The translations under genes and the position numbers were made by a program. Shown here in pieces: positions 5,568 through 9,923 of a stretch of DNA of 9,923 nt. Origin of the DNA: Robiginitomaculum sp. (GTDB lineage: Bacteria > Pseudomonadota > Alphaproteobacteria > Caulobacterales > Maricaulaceae). Positions within the stretch are counted from its first letter, which is position 1; each line of letters starts with the position of its first letter. The DNA is taken from assembly GCA_002733735.2 (NCBI GenBank), contig NVWT02000006.1, positions 80,162 to 90,084 of the forward strand, written 5' to 3'. The notes beneath the pieces are model-generated. The model ran no database searches and was not told the DNA's origin. It was given only the letters and a program-made list of their open reading frames with translations.

Positions 5568-5595
5568 ACAGAAACTCACAGAAACCGACAGAAAC
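5568..5595. repeat. three ACAGAAAC repeats with a 10-bp period
   Basis: ACAGAAAC occurs at 5568, 5578 and 5588, each separated by two variable bases, in the 80-base gap between the CpaC-N-like gene and tadE. The repeats would lie on the same face of the DNA helix. On RNA they would be an unstructured A-rich stretch. No known regulator site is recognised. Confidence 0.85.
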
Positions 5596-5634
5596 TTTAC
5601 CACTGATTAACCCTACCCTTTGGTAGAGGCTTAA

Positions 5635-6246
5635 ATGTTTTCTGCTTTATTGGTCACTGTAATTTACAGTTTCGCCAAAGGCTTACAAGAAATCATGGCC
5701 AGCAAATTTGCCCGCAAAAGAACATATCAGCTTATTAAAAAGTTCAGCCGTGCCGATAATGGCGCAACAGCCGTTGAATTTGCATTGATAGCTGCGCCGT
5801 TCTTCTTTTTGCTATTTGCCATGTTAGAAATCATCATGGTGTTTTTTGTTACCGTCACTATGGAACACGCAACTATGGAGGTTGCCAGAACAATTAGAAC
5901 CGGTGAATCACAACAAGCCGGACAATCATCTGGAGATTTTTTGAACGCAGTATGCGGCGAGATGAACGATCTGATCCCTTGTAATGGCAATGTCTCTATT
6001 GATGTACGAACCTATACCGATTTCGGTGATGTAAATATCACTGACCCAATAGAAGATGGCGAGCTTAACAATGCCGCATTTTTATATAGCCCCGGAGAGG
6101 CCGGCGATATTGTTGTGGTTAGGGTGTTTTATACTTGGGAAATCCAGACGCCAATGATAGCAGCCATTTTCGCTAATTTAAGTGATAGGCGTAGATTATT
6201 GATAGCAACGGCTGCTTTTCGTAACGAACCGTTTGGGGAGCTTTGA
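5635..6246 (+). CDS. tadE: TadE-like minor pilin (pseudopilin)
   Basis: 203 residues. TadE-family proteins are minor pilin-like components of the Tad machine, cut by the prepilin peptidase. The class III leader site is ADNG then ATAVEFALIAAPFFFLLFAM, with Gly43 before the cut and Glu at mature position 5, followed by one hydrophobic helix (about 47-73). The extracytoplasmic part contains VCGEMNDLIPC, a cysteine pair common in TadE proteins, and ends with a conserved-looking RRLLIATAAFRNEPF. AGAGG lies 5 nt before ATG 5635, which I use. However, it gives an unusually long 43-residue leader with an extra hydrophobic start (MFSALLVTVIYSF); ATG 5695 would give a more usual 23-residue leader but has only a weak ribosome site. 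The next gene begins 2 nt after its stop. Confidence 0.88.
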   Translation: MFSALLVTVIYSFAKGLQEIMASKFARKRTYQLIKKFSRADNGATAVEFALIAAPFFFLLFAMLEIIMVFFVTVTMEHATMEVARTIRTGESQQAGQSSGDFLNAVCGEMNDLIPCNGNVSIDVRTYTDFGDVNITDPIEDGELNNAAFLYSPGEAGDIVVVRVFYTWEIQTPMIAAIFANLSDRRRLLIATAAFRNEPFGEL

Positions 6247-6248
6247 AT

Positions 6249-6803
6249 ATGTTGCAAATATTCTCTAAAATCAAACAGGCGGTAAAAATATTCGCCGCCG
6301 AAGAACGTGGGGTTTCGGCAATAGAGTTTGCCTTAATTGCTCCGGCAATGGTGGCGTTCTTATTGGGGTCAATAGAAGTCAACTTATTACTAACTGCCGA
6401 TCGTAAAGTAACACAGCTAACCAGCACTATCGCCGATCTAGTAGCGCAAGATGATGTAATAACCGCCGATGAAATGGACGACATCTTTACTGCTGCTTCG
6501 GCAATTTTACAGCCCTATAGTTCGGCGCCATTAAAAATGCGAGTTACCAGTGTAATGATGGACAATTCGGGAAACGCTAAGGTTGCTTGGTCACAAGGAA
6601 GAGGCATGATCGCTCTTTCACCCGGCTCAAGCATTTCCACCCCTGATGGACTGTTGCAGGCCAATACCAGCGTAATAATGGCACAAGTAACCTATGATTA
6701 TGACAGCCTAATCGGTAGTGTCGTTAATACGAATATTCAACTTGATGATACATTCTATTTACGCCCGCGCCGTTCTGCTGCTGTTGCTGGCCCCGCACCT
6801 TAG
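6249..6803 (+). CDS. second TadE-like minor pilin
   Basis: 184 residues. It has the same plan as its neighbour: a short basic leader ending EERG, a cut after Gly21, and mature VSAIEFALIAPAMVAFLLG with Glu at position 5. An extracytoplasmic domain starting TQLTSTIADLVAQ follows, a segment typical of TadE/TadG-type proteins. The frame is open from a TTG at 6243, but GGGGAG (6235-6240) is 8 nt from ATG 6249 and only 2 nt from that TTG, so the ATG is preferred. The ribosome site lies inside the end of the preceding tadE, indicating coupling. It could be called TadE or TadF; the length and missing von Willebrand domain argue against TadG. It ends 9 bp from the stop of the convergent pabC. Confidence 0.85.
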   Translation: MLQIFSKIKQAVKIFAAEERGVSAIEFALIAPAMVAFLLGSIEVNLLLTADRKVTQLTSTIADLVAQDDVITADEMDDIFTAASAILQPYSSAPLKMRVTSVMMDNSGNAKVAWSQGRGMIALSPGSSISTPDGLLQANTSVIMAQVTYDYDSLIGSVVNTNIQLDDTFYLRPRRSAAVAGPAP

Positions 6804-6812
6804 GCTCAGCAT

Positions 6813-7652
6813 TTAGGCACTTTTCATAAAATGAATGATTTTATTAAATTGCGAGTGTTCACCTGCAAATTGCAATATTTCATTATCACCTAAATCAATC
6901 TGCTGAACCACTTTAACACCGATAACAGCATTGCTTATAAATACCATGTCGGCACTTCGCAGAACTTTTGGAAAATACTCGCCGGTTTTGATATTGCCAA
7001 ACTCTTGTAAAATCCTTGCACGGGTTATTCCCGAAAGCACCGCGCACGAAATTGATGACGTATAAATATCATCGCCCTTAATCCAGAATAAATTAGCCGT
7101 TCCAGCGCAACTAAGATGCCCTTCATTATCCAGCAACAGGCTTTCATTACCTTTTGCGCCGGCCACCAAAAACCTTCGCGACATAACCATATCCATGTTA
7201 CTTAATGTTTTATGGCTTGAAGTCGGATTGCCAGAAACGCGACGTACCTTTGATAAGGCCAGATGTAATGGTTGTTTCGTTGTCGTCGGTTTGGGGAATA
7301 CTCGTAACAGTAAATTTGACTGTGCGGGTTGGGGGATATCAATACCGCGTGGAGCAACACCTCGGCTTAGCAAAATCCTAATACTGCCTTCTTTAATTTG
7401 GTTGCGAATAATTAGCTCCTGCAACGCAAGCAGTACTTCTTCACCATTGCCAATATCATCAAATAATAACTCTGTTGATGAATTTCTTAGGCGTTGCCAA
7501 TGAGCAGGGAAAAACCTTGGGCTGCCATTTTGCAAACAAATGGTTTCAAACAAGCCATCACCCAGCGATAGACCGCGATCACTTAGCGGCCAAACAATGT
7601 CTTTGGCGGTACAAAACACGCCATTTATCCAGACAATCTCTTCAACGGCCAT
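6813..7652 (-). CDS. pabC: class IV aminotransferase, probable aminodeoxychorismate lyase (PabC)
   Basis: 279 residues, normal length. PabC is a cytosolic PLP enzyme that splits 4-amino-4-deoxychorismate into p-aminobenzoate and pyruvate for folate synthesis. Fold-type IV features are visible: SDRGLSLGDGLFET (24-37), the Schiff-base lysine Lys148 in SHKTLSNMDMV, ANLFWIKGDDIYT (186-198), and LSGITRARI (206-214). Overall it parallels E. coli PabC, including ANLFW. The Glu that normally lies five residues before that Asn and holds the PLP ring nitrogen is replaced by Cys182 (LSCAGTAN). The start overlaps the end of pabB by 11 bp, so the two are coupled; this context supports PabC over a D-amino-acid or branched-chain aminotransferase, though those belong to the same family. 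It converges on the second tadE. Confidence 0.82.
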   Translation of the reverse strand: MAVEEIVWINGVFCTAKDIVWPLSDRGLSLGDGLFETICLQNGSPRFFPAHWQRLRNSSTELLFDDIGNGEEVLLALQELIIRNQIKEGSIRILLSRGVAPRGIDIPQPAQSNLLLRVFPKPTTTKQPLHLALSKVRRVSGNPTSSHKTLSNMDMVMSRRFLVAGAKGNESLLLDNEGHLSCAGTANLFWIKGDDIYTSSISCAVLSGITRARILQEFGNIKTGEYFPKVLRSADMVFISNAVIGVKVVQQIDLGDNEILQFAGEHSQFNKIIHFMKSA

Positions 7653-8988
7653 TTTGCACGCTCTCAGCTAATTGGCGAAAAACACTTGCCTTATCGTTCA
7701 TCTCGCCGGCTTCGGCAGAAGGATCAGAGTCAGCAACAATACCGCCTCCGGCTCGAAATGTTACGTCCCAGTTATTGTCGGAATTGCGCTGCATAATCAA
7801 TGTTCTAATCAATACATTAAAATCCATCGCCCCATGATCCGATATAAACCCAAGCGCACCGCAATAAGGGCCACGCACAGCTTTTTCTAGCTCGGCAATT
7901 ATTTGCATAGCGCGTATTTTTGGTGCGCCAGTAATGGAGCCGGGTGGAAATGTTGCTCGCAACAAATCTATCGCAGTGGCATCTTGCTTTAACCTACCGC
8001 ACACAGTTGATACCAAATGGTGGACATTAGCGAATGATTGCACCGCAAATAATTCTGGTACATTTACTGAACCAGCTTCACAAACTCGAGATAAATCATT
8101 GCGCATAAGGTCAACTATCATCAAATTCTCGGCTCTATCTTTTGCGCTGGCAAGCAGTTCTTCCATCAATGCTTCGTCTAATTTTTCTGTTTGCCCCCTA
8201 GGTCTTGTTCCTTTTATCGGATTGGCACTTACTGTCCCATTCCTGCTAAGCGATAAGAACCTTTCCGGTGAGTTCGATAATACTGCTTTATCATCGCCAA
8301 GCCTAAAGCTTACACAAAACGGAGCCTGACTAATAGCAATTAGCTGCTCAAACAATAAATTGATGCTATCATCACCAGCTAATTCAGCGGTAAATTCACG
8401 GCTAATATTAGCTTGAAATATGTCTCCTTGATGAATGTAATTGATAGCTTTGCTAACGGTTCTGGCAATCTGCTGATCAGAACAATTACTGCTAAATTTA
8501 TGCAAAAGTGCGCCAAGAGGCTCGGTCACAGTTCTATCGCCAACAGTGCCCAACTGGCTTAAAAACCGCTTTGCCAGTACTTGATCCGGAGCAATGACAT
8601 AGGCTTTGTTTTGATGATGATCAAACAATGCACAACATGGGTATTGCCCGAACCCTATATCAGGCCAGTTACTCTTGGCTGGTATATCGATATTTTCCAA
8701 TTTGCAGCCAAATTCATAGCTAAGCAAGCCGGCTAAACCACCAACAAATGGAAAATGATCAAGGCAGTTGTCAAGGTTTGTGTTGATCGGTAATACGCTT
8801 AAAGCCTCTGCACCATTTTGCACAAAAACAGCTTCTGGTTCGGCGCAAATAATTGACCATCTGGCGGTAGGCTGATCGCCACTGGAATGAAATAATATTG
8901 ACCAAGGATTTTGCGCTATTGGTGCAAAAGCAGTACACGGGTCTCGCCAAGGGATTTCCAGAACATATTTAGATCTCCTAGCGGTCAT
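7642..8988 (-). CDS. pabB: aminodeoxychorismate synthase component I (PabB)
   Basis: 448 residues. PabB aminates chorismate to 4-amino-4-deoxychorismate, using ammonia from the PabA amidotransferase, which is not encoded in this window. The chorismate-binding domain is complete: INYIHQGDIFQANISREF (182-199), SNSPERFL (238-245), PIKGTRPRG (257-265), DRAENLMIVDLMRNDLSRV (284-302), GSITGAPKIRAM (350-361) and GGGIVADSDPSAEAGEM (414-430). Lys259 in PIKGT is the residue that marks aminodeoxychorismate synthases; anthranilate synthases have PIAGT there. This, together with adjacent pabC, identifies it as PabB rather than TrpE. It starts 4 nt after the phosphatase stop and has no clear upstream ribosome site, so it may rely on translation of the preceding gene. 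The N-terminal half is less conserved. Confidence 0.93.
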   Translation of the reverse strand: MTARRSKYVLEIPWRDPCTAFAPIAQNPWSILFHSSGDQPTARWSIICAEPEAVFVQNGAEALSVLPINTNLDNCLDHFPFVGGLAGLLSYEFGCKLENIDIPAKSNWPDIGFGQYPCCALFDHHQNKAYVIAPDQVLAKRFLSQLGTVGDRTVTEPLGALLHKFSSNCSDQQIARTVSKAINYIHQGDIFQANISREFTAELAGDDSINLLFEQLIAISQAPFCVSFRLGDDKAVLSNSPERFLSLSRNGTVSANPIKGTRPRGQTEKLDEALMEELLASAKDRAENLMIVDLMRNDLSRVCEAGSVNVPELFAVQSFANVHHLVSTVCGRLKQDATAIDLLRATFPPGSITGAPKIRAMQIIAELEKAVRGPYCGALGFISDHGAMDFNVLIRTLIMQRNSDNNWDVTFRAGGGIVADSDPSAEAGEMNDKASVFRQLAESVQNGR

Positions 8989-8992
8989 AATA

Positions 8993-9760
8993 TTAGCAAA
9001 TCAAATTATCTTTCAACCGCTGTAAATCATCGGCATCAAGTTCCAAGCATTTACGGGCATACCGTACTGGATCGGTCAATATATCACCAGAGCGGGGCAA
9101 TAGATCTTCTGTAACACCTAACATCGGAAACAAAATTTCCGGCTCAATATCTTTACCTAAACCTTCGGAAACTTTTTTTGCAATAATCGGTAATTTATTT
9201 TCAATATCCACCGCCTTATTGGTTAGCATGTAATCTGTCATTATGTTTTCTGCACTAACACCTAACAGCCCCAAAATAAGTGCCGCCAATATGCCTGTAC
9301 GATCTTTACCGGCTGCGCAATGGATCAACACGGTTTTCCCCTGCCCTAGTCGCAATATGGTTTGGCGGAATAGATGCTGATGATGTTCCTCAACCGGAAT
9401 CCGCCGATACGCGCTACGCATATATGCCTGCACACTATTTTTAGTTAAATTCCCCTCGCGCAAAAACTGTATGTGTGGCGGATCTTTCATATTTCCGCCA
9501 TCGGCTGCTAATTGCTCCAATGGCATATCTTTCGGAAATATATTTGGTTGCAAACCTCGTTCGGCCAAGCGCCGAAGATCGACAACGACCTGAACTTGTA
9601 ACTCTAAGAATAGCTCATGAGCTTGATCTTTTGCATCGGCCCAATGACCAGAGCGCAATAGCTTGCCAGTTACAACCTGCCCACCATAAGAGGTTTTCCA
9701 ACCACCATAATCGCGAAAATTATTGACTTGGGAATTTGCAAAAATTCGGCCACTACTCAT
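8993..9760 (-). CDS. tyrosine / lipid phosphatase with HCxxGKDRTG active site
   Basis: 255 residues, cytosolic (no signal peptide). It has the P-loop HCAAGKDRTG at 147-156, with Cys148 as nucleophile and Arg154 as phosphate-binding residue. The early motif NFRDYGG (14-20) and DLRRLAERG (61-69) are the order found in the tyrosine phosphatase family that includes mycobacterial PtpB and Listeria LipA. The GKD triplet in the loop is shared with enzymes acting on phosphoinositides as well as phosphotyrosine, so the substrate cannot be told from sequence. The ATG overlaps the stop of the gene before it (ATGA), and the stop is 4 nt from pabB, so it is the second known member of a tight operon with the folate genes. 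No link between phosphatase activity and p-aminobenzoate synthesis is known to me. Confidence 0.88.
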   Translation of the reverse strand: MSSGRIFANSQVNNFRDYGGWKTSYGGQVVTGKLLRSGHWADAKDQAHELFLELQVQVVVDLRRLAERGLQPNIFPKDMPLEQLAADGGNMKDPPHIQFLREGNLTKNSVQAYMRSAYRRIPVEEHHQHLFRQTILRLGQGKTVLIHCAAGKDRTGILAALILGLLGVSAENIMTDYMLTNKAVDIENKLPIIAKKVSEGLGKDIEPEILFPMLGVTEDLLPRSGDILTDPVRYARKCLELDADDLQRLKDNLIC

Positions 9761-9923
9761 CGAAATGGTGGCTCTTCAAAGGCGCGCAATTTACGACTGT
9801 GTAGCCGATGAGCTACGTCATTTTTCAGAATTCTGATAGTCTCAAACCCAATTAACATGTGTTCGCGTACCGATTTTTGATAAAACAAATTAGCCGATCC
9901 AGGTAATTTTATCTCACCGTGTA
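9757..9923 (-). CDS. C-terminal fragment of an unidentified protein (runs off right edge)
   Basis: The last 54 codons of a frame entering from the right, ending at a TGA that overlaps the phosphatase ATG. The visible sequence starts HGEIKLPGSANLFYQKSVRE and ends KLRAFEEPPFR; it is basic and probably helical around REHMLIGFETIRIL. I do not recognise the family. The 4-bp overlap with the next gene, the absence of stops and the sensible amino-acid content support a real gene in the same operon. Confidence 0.65.
   Translation of the reverse strand, partial: HGEIKLPGSANLFYQKSVREHMLIGFETIRILKNDVAHRLHSRKLRAFEEPPFR

Noticed and set aside
7642..8988. Anthranilate synthase (TrpE) as the identity of the chorismate enzyme
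   Set aside because: It has Lys in PIKGT, where TrpE has Ala, and it overlaps a pabC-like gene.

Overview
The window carries most of a Tad (tight adherence, Flp-type IVb pilus) locus of an alphaproteobacterium, followed by a folate (p-aminobenzoate) gene cluster. I place it in the Alphaproteobacteria for four reasons. The pilus genes follow the cpa order known from Caulobacter and the Hyphomicrobiales. CpaD has the typical NFGC...ADPYDLV segment. Elements of the GCATTT...AAACCGGTT...AAATGC type, which I recall as common in that class, lie between genes. Two candidate CtrA boxes precede the pilin and prepilin peptidase genes. By eye base composition is moderate to AT-leaning. I cannot name a genus.

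Left part (1-4179, all minus strand, read right to left): cpaA (prepilin peptidase), then cpaB, cpaC (secretin), cpaD (lipoprotein) and the first 173 codons of cpaE, which runs off the left edge. cpaB and cpaC overlap by 4 bp, cpaC and cpaD are 12 bp apart, and a possible 15-codon open frame bridges cpaD to cpaE. This looks like one translationally coupled operon, presumably continuing to cpaF and tadB/C outside the window.

Centre (4180-5110): a 538-base gap between cpaA and the pilin gene holds no convincing protein gene. It contains a candidate CtrA-type promoter for cpaA, an imperfect CCCTCACC-type repeat with a 9-bp hairpin, two related palindromic elements whose arms differ in a compensating way, a plus-strand terminator-like hairpin with no obvious gene, and the pilin terminator. 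The flp pilin gene (minus) follows. A 228-base divergent intergenic region then separates it from a plus-strand set.

Plus-strand set (5111-6803): an exported protein resembling only the N-terminal domain of CpaC, then two TadE-like minor pilins. A 10-bp-period repeat lies before the first TadE gene. No TadG is present.

Right part (6813-9923, minus): an unidentified C-terminal fragment, a tyrosine/lipid phosphatase, pabB and pabC. All four are overlapping or within 4 nt of each other and likely form one operon. PabB makes aminodeoxychorismate with a PabA amidotransferase not seen here, and PabC releases pyruvate to give p-aminobenzoate for folate. The PabC-like enzyme has cysteine where the family's PLP-ring glutamate is expected. 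pabC converges on the second tadE with 9 bp between stop codons.

Most of the window is a recognisable system. The less explained parts are the structured repeats at 4300-4650, the ACAGAAAC array, the free-standing CpaC-N-like protein and the PabC substitution.
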